Source: Acidimicrobiaceae bacterium
GTDB lineage: Bacteria; Actinomycetota; Acidimicrobiia; Acidimicrobiales; Bog-793
Direction of reading: 5' to 3'
Length of the DNA stretch: 36,060 bases
Assembly: GCA_003159795.1 (NCBI GenBank)
Contig: PLPK01000076.1
Span: forward strand, 83,331-119,390
Under the pieces are notes generated by a model that had not been told where the DNA came from, searched no databases, and saw only the letters and a list, made by a program, of their open reading frames with translations. The position numbers and the translations under genes were made by a program. Below are positions 7,329 to 15,433 of the stretch, one piece after another. The number at the start of each line of letters is the position of its first letter. Positions within the stretch are counted from its first letter, which is position 1.

Positions 7329-8549
7329 TTATTCTGTGACGCCAGAAGGTGCCGCGGGCTGCCGGAGTGATCCGGCGACGGCGAACGCGACGACGAAGAG
7401 CGCGACGACGAGCCACAGGGCATTGAGAAGACCGGCGGCTCCGGCGAGCAAGCCGATGGCTGGTGGCCCGGCGAGGTTGGCGAAATAGCCGATGGAGGCA
7501 ACGACACTGACGCGTTCGGCCGGGTTTGGCCCGCTCTCGGCGGCAGCCGACATGCCAAGGGGGAAGCCCATTGAGACCCCAACCGCCCAGAACAGGACAC
7601 CGACGAGGACGGTCCAGAAGTTGGCGCCAAGGATAAAGAGAACCACACCCAGTACGCCGAGGGCGGTGGTGTACCGGATGGTGTGAACGCGCCCAAGCCG
7701 GTCGACGACCGGGCCACCGAAGATCCGAGCAAGAGCTTCGCCGGTAGCGAACGCGGTGAAGAAGAGGGCGGCGATGGCGGCGGTCTGGCCGTGATCGTTG
7801 CGGACAGCGAGGGTGAGCCAGTTGTTCGCGGACCCCTCGCCGAGCTCGACACCAAGCAGGACAACGCCAATCAGCAGTAGACGCCAATCCGTCCAACCGC
7901 GCAGCCATTGGCGCACCTTGGCGAGGCGCGTCTCGGTGGGCAATGCGTCCCGCGTGCGGTCCCCGGAAGGGATGGCCGGGGCCAAGACAAGTCCGACCGC
8001 CCCGATGATGACCGCTTCGCCGATGAACTGCACCGAGGGAGTGACTCCGAGCGCCGCGCACGCCGCACCGATTCCCGATCCCACTGCGGCACCGATCGAC
8101 CACGTCCCGTGCATCAAGGGCATGAGGGTGCGGCCGGCGGCCCGTTCGATCGCCGACCCCTCCACGTTGATCAGCACGTCGAGGATGCCGATCCCAAGTC
8201 CTATGAACAAGAAGGCAACGCTGACCAGTGGAACCGATCGCAGGGTTATGGCCACGCCCATGACAGCCATCGCCGCGGCGATGACTAGGAGCGATGCCGT
8301 CACGCCACCCCGACTCCCGAGCCGGTGGAGTATCGGTGCCGAGGCGACAAGACCGGCGATGGCCCCGACCGTCACGCCAGCGAGGAGCAGGCCGATCGTA
8401 GCGATGCCGATGCCGAGTTCCGCTTTGACCGCCGGAAGCCGGGGGCCCCAGGCGGCAACAGTGATCCCACCGAGACCAAAGGCCGCCATGATCGCCCTTC
8501 GCCACCGGAACAGGGCGGCTCGGTCAACAACGACGGTTGTGTCGGTCAT
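7329..8549 (-). CDS. MFS transporter (YbjJ-like), 12 membrane spans
   Basis: A 406-aa permease of the major facilitator superfamily with about 12 hydrophobic helices and the inter-helix basic motifs expected of the family (for example GGPVVDRLGRVHTIRY in the second half, a copy of the G-x-x-x-D-R-x-G-R loop). The overall pattern recalls the YbjJ/FucP-like drug or metabolite group; the substrate is not readable. The ORF track runs upstream into the neighbouring hydroxylase gene antisense; the ATG at 8549 is chosen because it begins a normal short N-terminus before helix 1. No strong ribosome binding site is seen. It is divergent from the xanthine dehydrogenase gene, so purine-related transport is a reasonable guess but only from context. 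Confidence 0.8.
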   Translation of the reverse strand: MTDTTVVVDRAALFRWRRAIMAAFGLGGITVAAWGPRLPAVKAELGIGIATIGLLLAGVTVGAIAGLVASAPILHRLGSRGGVTASLLVIAAAMAVMGVAITLRSVPLVSVAFLFIGLGIGILDVLINVEGSAIERAAGRTLMPLMHGTWSIGAAVGSGIGAACAALGVTPSVQFIGEAVIIGAVGLVLAPAIPSGDRTRDALPTETRLAKVRQWLRGWTDWRLLLIGVVLLGVELGEGSANNWLTLAVRNDHGQTAAIAALFFTAFATGEALARIFGGPVVDRLGRVHTIRYTTALGVLGVVLFILGANFWTVLVGVLFWAVGVSMGFPLGMSAAAESGPNPAERVSVVASIGYFANLAGPPAIGLLAGAAGLLNALWLVVALFVVAFAVAGSLRQPAAPSGVTE

Positions 8550-8653
8550 GTATGAGCGGCGCTGGGGTTGCTGCTCGTCGGCCTCCCGGTCATCGCCGCT
8601 ATCGTACGGAACCGTCCCTCCGGCAGGTGGCACGTTCATCACAAACAATGAGG

Positions 8654-8686
8654 GGCGCGCTTGACGGTACCCACCCGAAGCGCGCC
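8654..8686. repeat. Inverted repeat, 9-bp perfect stem with 15-nt loop
   Basis: GGCGCGCTT and AAGCGCGCC are exact reverse complements. Placed in the divergent promoter region, the stem could be an operator, part of a leader RNA of the MFS gene only if transcription starts upstream, or chance in GC-rich DNA. Confidence 0.4.
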
Positions 8687-8941
8687 GACCCACAGGGGGG
8701 CTCGGAACAGAATGCCCGGTCTGCGCTCGCGACGCTGAGAAGACGCGGTTCCCGAAGCGAGCGTGTATCGACGGCTCTGGTGTACGACCCGCGCCACATA
8801 ACACGTGCGTGCAGGCGGTGAGAGTGTCACCCGTGTAATGCCGGTTCGGTGGGGCAACCTCTGGCCCCCGGAGCGTCAAGTGATTGCTGTTGCAAGCAGC
8901 GCACCCCGCCCTTTTCCGAAGAGCCGAGAAAGGGCCCCGGA

Positions 8942-8947
8942 TAGGCT
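8942..8947 (+). promoter_or_regulatory. Possible -10 hexamer TAGGCT for xanthine dehydrogenase gene
   Basis: TAGGCT is followed by a leader of about 22 nt that contains a run of G (GGGGGG) ahead of the GTG start at 8976. It is the same hexamer as the candidate for ygfM-xdhD. No -35 match is evident. Confidence 0.3.
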
Positions 8948-8975
8948 GCGACCGTCGTGGGGGGCAGGTGCTGAC

Positions 8976-11585
8976 GTGGTGACTCGGGACGGCTCGGACG
9001 GTCCCGGAACCGTCGCGTTCGTCCTCAACGGCAATCCCGTCGAGGTGCGCCGCGACCACCCGCACCTCCTCGCGGCGCTGCGCGAGGGGCTCGACGTCAC
9101 ATCCCCCAAGGACGGGTGCTCGCCGAGCGGCCAGTGCGGCTGTTGCACGGTGCTCCTCGACAACAAGGCCGTGGTGGCCTGCCAGGTCTCCTTGGAAAGG
9201 GCCCAAGGTCGCTCCGTCACGACCCTCGAGGGGTTCGACCCCGCCGAGCGGCGTCGCTACGCGACCGCCTTCGTCGCGACCGGCGCCCTGCAGTGCGGCT
9301 TCTGCACGCCGGGGATCGTCGTCCGCCTGAAGGCGCTGATCGACAGACAAGGCGCCAGCCTCACCCGCGACGAGGCCGCCAGGCACCTCGGGGCCCACCT
9401 GTGCCGCTGCACCGGGTACGCGAAGATCCTCGACGCCGCCGAGCTGCTCGCCAGCGGCGCGCAACCCAGAGCCCGCGCGGCGGGCGGGATCGGCGCCCGC
9501 GCCGCCCGCTACGACGGCCCCCGCCAGGCGCTCGGTGACGCCGTCTACATCGACGACCTGCGCCGTCCGGGCATGCTGCACGGGGCGGTCCGGCTCGCCG
9601 ACCACGCCCGGGCCGACGTCGTGCGGATCGACACCGTGGCCGCCCGCGCCCTGCCCGGCGTCGCGGCGGTGCTCACTGCCGCCGACGTGCCGGGCGAGGC
9701 CCGCGTCGGCATCGCAGTGTCCGACTGGCCGGTCTTCATCCCGGAAGGCGGCCGTACCTCGTATCTCGGTGACGTCCTCGCCATGGTCGTCGCCGATTCG
9801 CGCGAAATCGCCCGGCGAGCCGCCGCCCTCGTCGAGGTCAGCTACCGGGTGCTGCGTCCTTTCACCGACCCCGTGGCGACGCTCGCCGACGCAGAGGACG
9901 CCGTCTGGCAGCAGCCGGGCAACGTGCTGGCGCGCTCCGCCTACCGCCGGGGCGACGTCGACGCGGCCCTTGGTGCCTCGGCGCACCGCGTCCACGAGGT
10001 CTTTTCGACCCAGCGGGTCGAGCACGCCTTCCTCGAACCGGAGTCCACCCTCGCCGAGGCCCGCCCCGACGGCACCGTGCTGGTGTACTCGGGGGGACAG
10101 GGCGTCTGGGACGACCGGCGCCAGATCGCGGCGGTGCTGGGACTCCCCGAGGACCGGGTGCTCGTCGAGCAGGTCGCCAACGGCGGCGCCTTCGGCGGCA
10201 AGGAGGACCTCTCGAACCAGGCGCAGACGGCGCTGGCGGCCTGGCTGCTCCGGCGCCCCGTAAAGTGCACGCTCTCACGAGAGGAGTCGCTGCTCCTCCA
10301 CCCGAAGCGCCACCCGTTCCGGCTCGAGTACTGGGCCGGCTGCGACGGGGCCGGGCGGTTGACCGCCCTGCGGGCCCGGCTCATGAGCGACAGCGGGCCG
10401 TACGCCTCGGTCGGGAGCCACGTGCTCGAGCGCGCCGCCGGGCACGCCTCCGGGGCGTACGTCGTGCCGGCGATCGCCGTCGAGGCCGTCGCCGTGCGGA
10501 CGAACAACCCCGTCGCGGGAGCGTTCCGCGGCTTCGGCGCCAACCAGGCCCAGTTCGCGATGGAGGGGGTCATCGACCGCCTCGCCGAGCAAGTGGGGCT
10601 GAGCGGCTGGGAGATGCGGGTCCGCAACGTCGTCACGCCCGGCGCCGTCTGGGGCCCCGGGCAGGTGATGGATGAGGGCAGCCGGGGGGCGCTGGCGTGC
10701 CTGGAGCGCGTGAAGCCCGCTTACGAGGAGGCAAGAGCGGCCGGCAAGGCGGTGGGGCTCGGGCTCGGGCTGAAGAACACCGGGCTCGGCAACGGGGTCG
10801 TCGAGGTGGCCCGGGCCATCGTGCGGTTCGACGAGGGCGGCGGCGTCGAGGTGCGCCACTGCTGGAGCGAGATGGGACAGGGCATCCACACCGTCGCCCG
10901 CCAGGTCGCCGTGGAGGAGCTCGGCGTTGCCCCTGACCGGGTCCGGGTCGTCGTCGACACGTCCCGCGAGCTCGGCGCCGGCCAGACGACCGGCTCGCGG
11001 GGCACCCTCATGGGCGCCGGCGCCATCGCTGCCGCCTGCCGTCGCGCCAACGAGGACGGCCGCCTGGTGGGGGTCGACTACCTCGGCGAGCACCGGGTCG
11101 ACTGGACGGACTCGGCCTCGGCGGGCACGCCCCGCCCGACGGTCCACGCCGCCTTCTCTTATGCCGCCCAGCTCGTCGTCATGGACCGCGGATCGGGACG
11201 CATCGATCGCGTGCTCGCCGTCCACGACGTCGGGCGGGCCGTCAACCCGTTGGCCTGCGAGGGCCAGATCCAGGGCTCCGTGCACATGGGGCTCGGCTAC
11301 GCCCTCTCGGAGGACTTCCCCACGGACGAAAGCGCGCGGCCCCGCAACCTGACGCTGCGCAGCCTCGGGATCCTGCGCGCGAAGGACGTACCCCCGATCG
11401 ACGTCGTGCTCATCGAGGTGCCCCAGCCCCGCTCCCCCTACGGCATCAAGGGGATCGGCGAGATCGGGCTCGTGCCGACGGCCGGCGCCGTCGCGGCGGC
11501 GCTCCACGACCTCGACGGGGTCTGGCGCGCCACCCTTCCGATGTCCACTCCCCCGGCCGAAACCGCCGATTCCGGGACCGACTGA
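8976..11585 (+). CDS. Fused xanthine dehydrogenase, selenium-dependent type, intact [2Fe-2S] domain
   Basis: An 869-aa single-chain molybdenum hydroxylase: ferredoxin-like and helical 2Fe-2S domains (about 1-165), then hammerhead and molybdopterin domains. All eight cluster cysteines are present: Cys 48, 54, 57 and 69 (DGCSPSGQCGCCTV region), then QCGFC (107, 110) and LCRC (143, 145). Molybdenum-side motifs include NGGAFGGKED, GAFRGFGANQ, and IKGIGEIG with the catalytic Glu. The wording NGGAFGGKED plus GFGANQAQFAME is what I associate with the selenium-dependent xanthine dehydrogenase family. It would oxidise hypoxanthine/xanthine to urate. No FAD domain is fused and no dedicated FAD gene adjoins it. 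The ORF track start at 8805 is unlikely; GTG 8976 (or 8979) follows a G-rich site and fits family length. Selenium use cannot be shown: no selD, yqeB or yqeC homologue is in the window. Confidence 0.85.
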   Translation: MVTRDGSDGPGTVAFVLNGNPVEVRRDHPHLLAALREGLDVTSPKDGCSPSGQCGCCTVLLDNKAVVACQVSLERAQGRSVTTLEGFDPAERRRYATAFVATGALQCGFCTPGIVVRLKALIDRQGASLTRDEAARHLGAHLCRCTGYAKILDAAELLASGAQPRARAAGGIGARAARYDGPRQALGDAVYIDDLRRPGMLHGAVRLADHARADVVRIDTVAARALPGVAAVLTAADVPGEARVGIAVSDWPVFIPEGGRTSYLGDVLAMVVADSREIARRAAALVEVSYRVLRPFTDPVATLADAEDAVWQQPGNVLARSAYRRGDVDAALGASAHRVHEVFSTQRVEHAFLEPESTLAEARPDGTVLVYSGGQGVWDDRRQIAAVLGLPEDRVLVEQVANGGAFGGKEDLSNQAQTALAAWLLRRPVKCTLSREESLLLHPKRHPFRLEYWAGCDGAGRLTALRARLMSDSGPYASVGSHVLERAAGHASGAYVVPAIAVEAVAVRTNNPVAGAFRGFGANQAQFAMEGVIDRLAEQVGLSGWEMRVRNVVTPGAVWGPGQVMDEGSRGALACLERVKPAYEEARAAGKAVGLGLGLKNTGLGNGVVEVARAIVRFDEGGGVEVRHCWSEMGQGIHTVARQVAVEELGVAPDRVRVVVDTSRELGAGQTTGSRGTLMGAGAIAAACRRANEDGRLVGVDYLGEHRVDWTDSASAGTPRPTVHAAFSYAAQLVVMDRGSGRIDRVLAVHDVGRAVNPLACEGQIQGSVHMGLGYALSEDFPTDESARPRNLTLRSLGILRAKDVPPIDVVLIEVPQPRSPYGIKGIGEIGLVPTAGAVAAALHDLDGVWRATLPMSTPPAETADSGTD

Positions 11586-11587
11586 GA

Positions 11588-11619
11588 CCGCCGGGTGCCG
11601 GCGACCGCTCAACCGGCGG
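11588..11619. terminator. Weak bidirectional hairpin between convergent genes
   Basis: CCGCCGG (11588-11594) pairs with CCGGCGG (11613-11619) across an 18-nt loop, just past the hydroxylase stop and overlapping the end of the adenine deaminase gene. There is no U tract, so this is only a candidate. Confidence 0.2.
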
Positions 11620-13333
11620 CGACGTCGACGATCGAGAAGGTGGACACGTCCAGCAGGCCCCGGTCGGTCATCCGCAGCTCGGGGATCACCGTGAGGCCCA
11701 GGAACGAGAGCTGCATGAACGGCGCGTCGAGCGTCAGCCCGAGCCGGGTCGAGACGACGTCGGCGAGCTCTTTCACCTCGCGGGCGGTCTCGACGGCGTC
11801 CTTGTCGCTCATCAGGCCGCCGATCGGCAGCCGCACCTCGCCGATCACGTGCCCGTCGAGCATCGCCACCTGCCCGCCGCCGAGCTCGACGAGCCGCGCC
11901 ACGGCGGCCGCCATCTCGGCCGGACCGGTTGGGTCCCGCGTCCCCACGACCATGCAGTTGTGGGCGTCGTGGGCGACGGTCGAGGCGATCGCCCCCCGCG
12001 CCAGGCCGAACCCGGCGACGTAGCCAACCCCGATCCGCCCGGTGTTCCGGTGGCGCTCGACGGCGGCAATGCGCGCCACGTCCTGGGCCGAGTCGGTGAG
12101 GTCAACGACGAGGTTCCTCGTCGACAGCGATCCTGACTCCACGCCGATCACCCGGGCCTTGCCACCCGAGGGCTCGGCGAACTCGAAGGCCGCCGGACCC
12201 GGCAGTTCGTCGAGGTGCACGGAGTGGAACATCCACTCGGGCGCCGATGCGGCGGGGACGACACCGGGGAGGATCTGGCCGTCGACCGCCACGAGCCTGC
12301 CGGCCTGCCAGACGCGGGCCGGCTCGAAGGTCGCCAGGTCGTCGAAGCAGAGCACGTCGGCCTGGTAGCCGGGGGCGAGCCAGCCGAGGCGGTCGAAGCG
12401 GTGGTAGTCGGCGGGGTTGGCGGTCGCCAGCACGAGTGCCTCCTCGACCGGGAGCCCGGCGGCGACCGCCAGTCGCACGCAGTCGTTCATGTGGCCGTCG
12501 TGGAGCAGCGTGTCGGGCTCACGGTCGTCGGTGCACAGACAGACCCGGTCGGTGCCGTGGGCCAGCACCGAGGGAATGAGATCGGCGAGGTTGCGCGAGG
12601 CCGAGCCCTCGCGGATGAAGATCCACATCCCCTTGCGGCGCTTCTCGTCGGCCTCGTCGGCATCGGTGCACTCGTGGTCGGACTCCACACCGGCGGCGAG
12701 GTAGGCGTCGAGGGCCCGGCCGCGGATGCCGGGAGCGTGCCCGTCGACCCGCCGGTGGCCCGCCGCGGCGATCTTGGCGAGCACCTCGGCGTCACCCCGG
12801 ATGACGCCGGGGAAGTCCATCACCTCGGCGATGCCGATCGCGCCGTGGTGCTCGAGGAGTTCGACGAGCTTGGCGTGGTCGAGCTCCGCCGCCGGACTCT
12901 CGAAAGGCGACGCCGGCACGCAGCTCGAGGCGTAGATGCCGAAGGTGAACGGCAGGTCCCTCGCCGCGTCGGCAAGGGCGACCACGCCGTCCACCCCGAA
13001 GACGTTGGCGATCTCGTGCGGGTCGGCGGCGACGGCGGTCGTCCCGTGCGGCATCACGGTCCGCACGAACTCGTCGACCCAGAGCTTGGTCGACTCGAGG
13101 TGCATATGCGGGTCGATGAAGCCGGCGGTCAGCGCGGCGCCGGCGACGTCGATCACCTGGGCGGCGTCGCGGGGCCCCCAGCCGGCGATCACCCCGTCGA
13201 CGATGGCGAGGTCGGTGGCGACCCATTCCCGGGTGCCCGGGACGAAGACCCGGCCCCCCTTGATCAGCAGGTCGGCGGGCTCGTCGCCGCGCGCAACGGC
13301 GAGCACCCGGGGCGTACCCCTCCGCGCCTGCAT
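11609..13333 (-). CDS. ade: Adenine deaminase
   Basis: A 574-aa amidohydrolase that converts adenine to hypoxanthine, EC 3.5.4.2 family. Motifs: GFIDPHMHLES (metal HxH), DPHEIANV, GHAPG, ESDHECT, CTDDRE, and the C-terminal STVAHDAHNCMVVG typical of Ade. Length is normal for the bacterial Ade family (about 550-600 aa). The ATG at 13333 is preceded by TAGAGT then six bases, the arrangement of a leaderless transcript, which supports this start. The gene is convergent with the xanthine dehydrogenase gene (23-nt gap) and divergent from mocA. Its product is the substrate of the neighbouring dehydrogenase, so the two genes probably serve the same purine salvage or breakdown route. Confidence 0.93.
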   Translation of the reverse strand: MQARRGTPRVLAVARGDEPADLLIKGGRVFVPGTREWVATDLAIVDGVIAGWGPRDAAQVIDVAGAALTAGFIDPHMHLESTKLWVDEFVRTVMPHGTTAVAADPHEIANVFGVDGVVALADAARDLPFTFGIYASSCVPASPFESPAAELDHAKLVELLEHHGAIGIAEVMDFPGVIRGDAEVLAKIAAAGHRRVDGHAPGIRGRALDAYLAAGVESDHECTDADEADEKRRKGMWIFIREGSASRNLADLIPSVLAHGTDRVCLCTDDREPDTLLHDGHMNDCVRLAVAAGLPVEEALVLATANPADYHRFDRLGWLAPGYQADVLCFDDLATFEPARVWQAGRLVAVDGQILPGVVPAASAPEWMFHSVHLDELPGPAAFEFAEPSGGKARVIGVESGSLSTRNLVVDLTDSAQDVARIAAVERHRNTGRIGVGYVAGFGLARGAIASTVAHDAHNCMVVGTRDPTGPAEMAAAVARLVELGGGQVAMLDGHVIGEVRLPIGGLMSDKDAVETAREVKELADVVSTRLGLTLDAPFMQLSFLGLTVIPELRMTDRGLLDVSTFSIVDVAAG

Positions 13334-13339
13334 CCCACG

Positions 13340-13345
13340 ACTCTA
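13340..13345 (-). promoter_or_regulatory. Leaderless-type -10 TAGAGT for ade
   Basis: On the minus strand TAGAGT is followed by CGTGGG and then the ATG. Six nt from hexamer to start codon would place the transcription start on the A of ATG. No Shine-Dalgarno sequence is needed in this arrangement. Confidence 0.5.
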
Positions 13346-13440
13346 GGCGCCCGCCTCCTCAAAATCGGTCACCTGGAAGCCGATCGTCGGCCGATACGCG
13401 ACGAGTGACGAGGGTGGGAGCCTCCTCCCGGTGGCCTCGG

Positions 13441-13446
13441 TACGCT
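13441..13446 (+). promoter_or_regulatory. Possible -10 TACGCT for mocA
   Basis: TACGCT is followed by a leader of about 26-33 nt carrying GAGGGGAAGG before the GTG at 13480. The same hexamer precedes mog (14681) and fhs (24834). Confidence 0.4.
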
Positions 13447-13479
13447 CGGCTGGCCAGCACGAGGGGAAGGACGCACGAC

Positions 13480-14127
13480 GTGGAGGGCCAAGGCACTGAA
13501 CCGGGCGAGTTTGGCCCCGTCGCCGGCGTCGTGCTCGCGGCCGGCAAGGGACGGGGCTTCGGCGCCCCGAAGGCGCTCGTATCGTTCGCTGGCGAGATGC
13601 TCGTCGAGCGTGCGATACGCACCCTGGCTGCGGGCGGCTGCCGGCCGGTCATCGTCGTGCTCGGCGCCTCCGAAACGGAGATCCGCGCGCGCTGTGACCT
13701 CGGCGGTGCCGTCGTCGCGGTGAACGAAGCGTGGTCCGAGGGGATGGGCGGGTCGCTGCGGGTCGGGCTCGAGGCGGCGCGGGGATGCGAGGCCAAGGCC
13801 TGCCTCGTCGCCCTGGTCGACCAGCCGCTCGTCACGCCCGCCCTCGTCGCCCGCCTGATCGGCGCCTGGGAGAGCGGCGCGCGGGCCGCCGTCGCCGCCT
13901 GGTCGGGCGAGGGCCTGACCCCGGTCGTCCTCGACCGCTCGCTGTGGGAGGCGGTCGCCGAGCGGGCCGTCGGCGAAGTTGGCGCCCGGGCGCTTTTGCG
14001 CGAGCGCCCCGAGCTCGTCACTCTCGTCGACTGCGCAGACGTGGGCGCGCCCGACGACATCGACACCGTCGCCGACCTGAAGCGCCTGGAAGCCGACCGG
14101 CTCGCGTGGCCGACCGCACGGCCCTAA
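13480..14127 (+). CDS. mocA: Molybdenum cofactor cytidylyltransferase-like protein (MocA family)
   Basis: A 215-aa nucleotidyltransferase that in MocA attaches CMP to Mo-molybdopterin, the cofactor form used by xanthine dehydrogenase-family enzymes. Visible motifs: VVLAAGKGRGFGAPK (about 15-29), the nucleotide-binding LAAGxSxRxGxxK loop with Gly in place of the usual second Arg/Ser region; GMGGSLRVGLEAA; and LVALVDQPLVT with the metal-binding Asp. The ORF track begins at 13405, but GTG 13480 has GAGGGGAAGG 9 nt upstream and starts the fold correctly. Its 3' end overlaps the convergent moaC by 4 nt. Being next to two xanthine dehydrogenase-family genes fits a MocA role; a MobA (GMP) role is less likely but not excluded. 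Confidence 0.82.
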   Translation: MEGQGTEPGEFGPVAGVVLAAGKGRGFGAPKALVSFAGEMLVERAIRTLAAGGCRPVIVVLGASETEIRARCDLGGAVVAVNEAWSEGMGGSLRVGLEAARGCEAKACLVALVDQPLVTPALVARLIGAWESGARAAVAAWSGEGLTPVVLDRSLWEAVAERAVGEVGARALLRERPELVTLVDCADVGAPDDIDTVADLKRLEADRLAWPTARP

Positions 14128-14603
14128 CGGTCCCAGGTACCCGATCGCCCGCCGGATTTGTGCAGCAGCTGCAGGTCGTCGACCCGCACGCCCGGGTCGG
14201 CGGCGAGCACCGCCCCCACGATGGTGAGCGCTGCCCCCGCACAGGCGGTGAGCGCCTCCATCTCGACGCCCGTCCGCTCGACGGTCTCGGCGGTCGCCTG
14301 AATCGACACCACCGACCCGCGCAACGCGACCTCGACGGCGATCGAGTCGATCCGGATCGGGTGGCACAGCGGGATGAGCCCCGCGGCGCGCTTGCCGACG
14401 ACGAGGCCGGCCGCTCGCGCCGCCGAGAGGATGTCGGGGCCCGCCAACGGGTCTCCCAGCAGATCCCGGCCCGTTTTTGAAACCCGGACCCGGCAGGCGG
14501 CCCGGGCGACGCGGTGGGTCGGGGCCTTCGCGATCACGTTGACCATCGACGCCCGGCCGTGCTCGTCGACGTGACTGAGACCCCCGTCCCCGGCCGCCTC
14601 CAC
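14124..14603 (-). CDS. moaC: Cyclic pyranopterin monophosphate synthase MoaC
   Basis: A 159-aa protein that makes cyclic pyranopterin monophosphate from the MoaA product in molybdenum cofactor synthesis. Family marks: [13 protein letters not shown] at the N-terminus, [25 protein letters not shown], and the C-terminal [12 protein letters not shown]. Length is normal. The start is GTG at 14603; the protein shows the usual short N-terminus before the HVDE segment. It lies alone on the minus strand, divergent from mog (89 nt) and overlapping mocA tail to tail by 4 nt. It is separated from moaA by mog and moaD, so it is not in the moeA-moaA-moaD transcript. Confidence 0.93.
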   Translation of the reverse strand: MEAAGDGGLSHVDEHGRASMVNVIAKAPTHRVARAACRVRVSKTGRDLLGDPLAGPDILSAARAAGLVVGKRAAGLIPLCHPIRIDSIAVEVALRGSVVSIQATAETVERTGVEMEALTACAGAALTIVGAVLAADPGVRVDDLQLLHKSGGRSGTWDR

Positions 14604-14680
14604 GACTAGAGCTTCGCGCCCCGCCGTCGCAGCGGCGGCGCCCCGGGGACTCCGCCTCGAGCCGGCGGGCGGTGGCCCGC

Positions 14681-14686
14681 TACGCT
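14681..14686 (+). promoter_or_regulatory. Leaderless-type -10 TACGCT for mog
   Basis: TACGCT, then GGGCTT, then ATG at 14693. The six-base gap equals that of ade, mop and the DUF6398-like gene. Confidence 0.5.
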
Positions 14687-14692
14687 GGGCTT

Positions 14693-15160
14693 ATGCCCCT
14701 CGCTGCCAAGATCCTCACCGTCTCCGACGGCGTCGCGGCGGGAATCCGGGAGGACACCTCGGGACCCGCCATCGCCGCCCGGCTCGAGGCAGCCGGCTTC
14801 AGCGTCGCGGCCCGAGCCGTCGTCGCCGACGACACCTCCGCCATCGCCGCGGCGCTCACCGAGATGGCCCGTGGCTTTAGCGGCCTCATCGTCACGACCG
14901 GCGGCACGGGCTTCGCGCCCAACGACACGACGCCCGAGGCGACGCATCTCGTCATCGAGCGCGCCGCGCCCGGGCTAGCCGAGGCGATGCGCCAGGCGAA
15001 CCCGCTCGGCAGGCTGTCGCGCGGCGTCGCCGGCACGCTCGGCCTGGCGCTCGTGCTCAACACCCCCGGCTCGCCCGCCGGCGCCGTCGAGCACCTCGAG
15101 GCGGTGCTCGACGCCCTCCCCCACGCGCTCGATCTGCTCGCCGGGGAACGACCGCACTAG
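14693..15160 (+). CDS. mog: MogA/MoaB molybdopterin-binding protein
   Basis: A 155-aa MoCF_biosynth domain protein. The family adenylylates molybdopterin before MoeA inserts molybdenum. Visible: ILTVSDG (about 6-12), the DTSGP segment, [20 protein letters not shown] (molybdopterin-binding loop; here Asn stands where Arg is usual before Asp), [12 protein letters not shown], and [13 protein letters not shown] 14693 is preferred over GTG 14672 because of the leaderless -10 TACGCT six bases upstream and because it gives the family N-terminus. It converges with moaD after a 35-nt gap. Whether it works as MogA or MoaB cannot be decided; it is the only such free-standing domain in the window. Confidence 0.88.
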   Translation: MPLAAKILTVSDGVAAGIREDTSGPAIAARLEAAGFSVAARAVVADDTSAIAAALTEMARGFSGLIVTTGGTGFAPNDTTPEATHLVIERAAPGLAEAMRQANPLGRLSRGVAGTLGLALVLNTPGSPAGAVEHLEAVLDALPHALDLLAGERPH

Positions 15161-15195
15161 CGACCGCCGCACCGCCGGCCGAGGGGGCTGCGCCG

Positions 15196-15432
15196 CTAGC
15201 CGCCGGACACTGGCGGCAGCACGGCCACCTCGTCGTCAGGCACGAGCGAGGTGTCGGCGGTGGCCCTGCGGCCGTTGACCCAGATGCGGCTCCTCGCGAG
15301 GACGGCCGCGAACGACGGGCCGTAGCGGGAGCGCGCCGCCGCGAGCAGATCACCGACCGTGTCGCCGGCGAACTCGTCGGATCGCACGCCGGCTGCGTCG
15401 CCGGCGGGGCCGAAGAGGCGGAGGCGGGTCAG
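15196..15432 (-). CDS. moaD: Molybdopterin synthase sulfur carrier subunit MoaD, probable CTG start
   Basis: A 78-aa ubiquitin-like protein whose C-terminal Gly-Gly (VLPPVSGG) becomes the thiocarboxylate sulfur donor in molybdopterin synthesis. The ORF track starts at an internal GTG (15387), which would delete the first beta strand. The sequence upstream in frame reads LTRLRLFGPAGDAAG, the normal MoaD opening. In that stretch the frame has a stop just before it and no ATG, GTG or TTG; the only usable codon is CTG at 15432. It lies 1 nt after the moaA stop with GGGGG 5 nt ahead, so translational coupling to moaA is likely. No moaE is seen in the window. Confidence 0.8.
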   Translation of the reverse strand: MTRLRLFGPAGDAAGVRSDEFAGDTVGDLLAAARSRYGPSFAAVLARSRIWVNGRRATADTSLVPDDEVAVLPPVSGG

Positions 15433-15433
15433 C

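Larger units (their letters stand above)
8550..8975. other. Divergent intergenic region with two hairpins
   Basis: This 426-nt stretch lies between the divergent MFS and xanthine dehydrogenase genes and holds no convincing ORF. Two stems are visible in tandem: GGCGCGCTT (8654-8662) with AAGCGCGCC (8678-8686), perfect 9 bp, and CGCTCGC (8724-8730) with GCGAGCG (8757-8763), perfect 7 bp. A TAGGCT -10 candidate for the hydroxylase lies at 8942. No known riboswitch consensus (purine, molybdenum cofactor) could be recognised by eye. Confidence 0.45.

Noticed and set aside
8550-10025. N-terminal extension of the MFS ORF to 898 aa
   Set aside because: The extra part is antisense to the xanthine dehydrogenase gene and lacks membrane or domain features.
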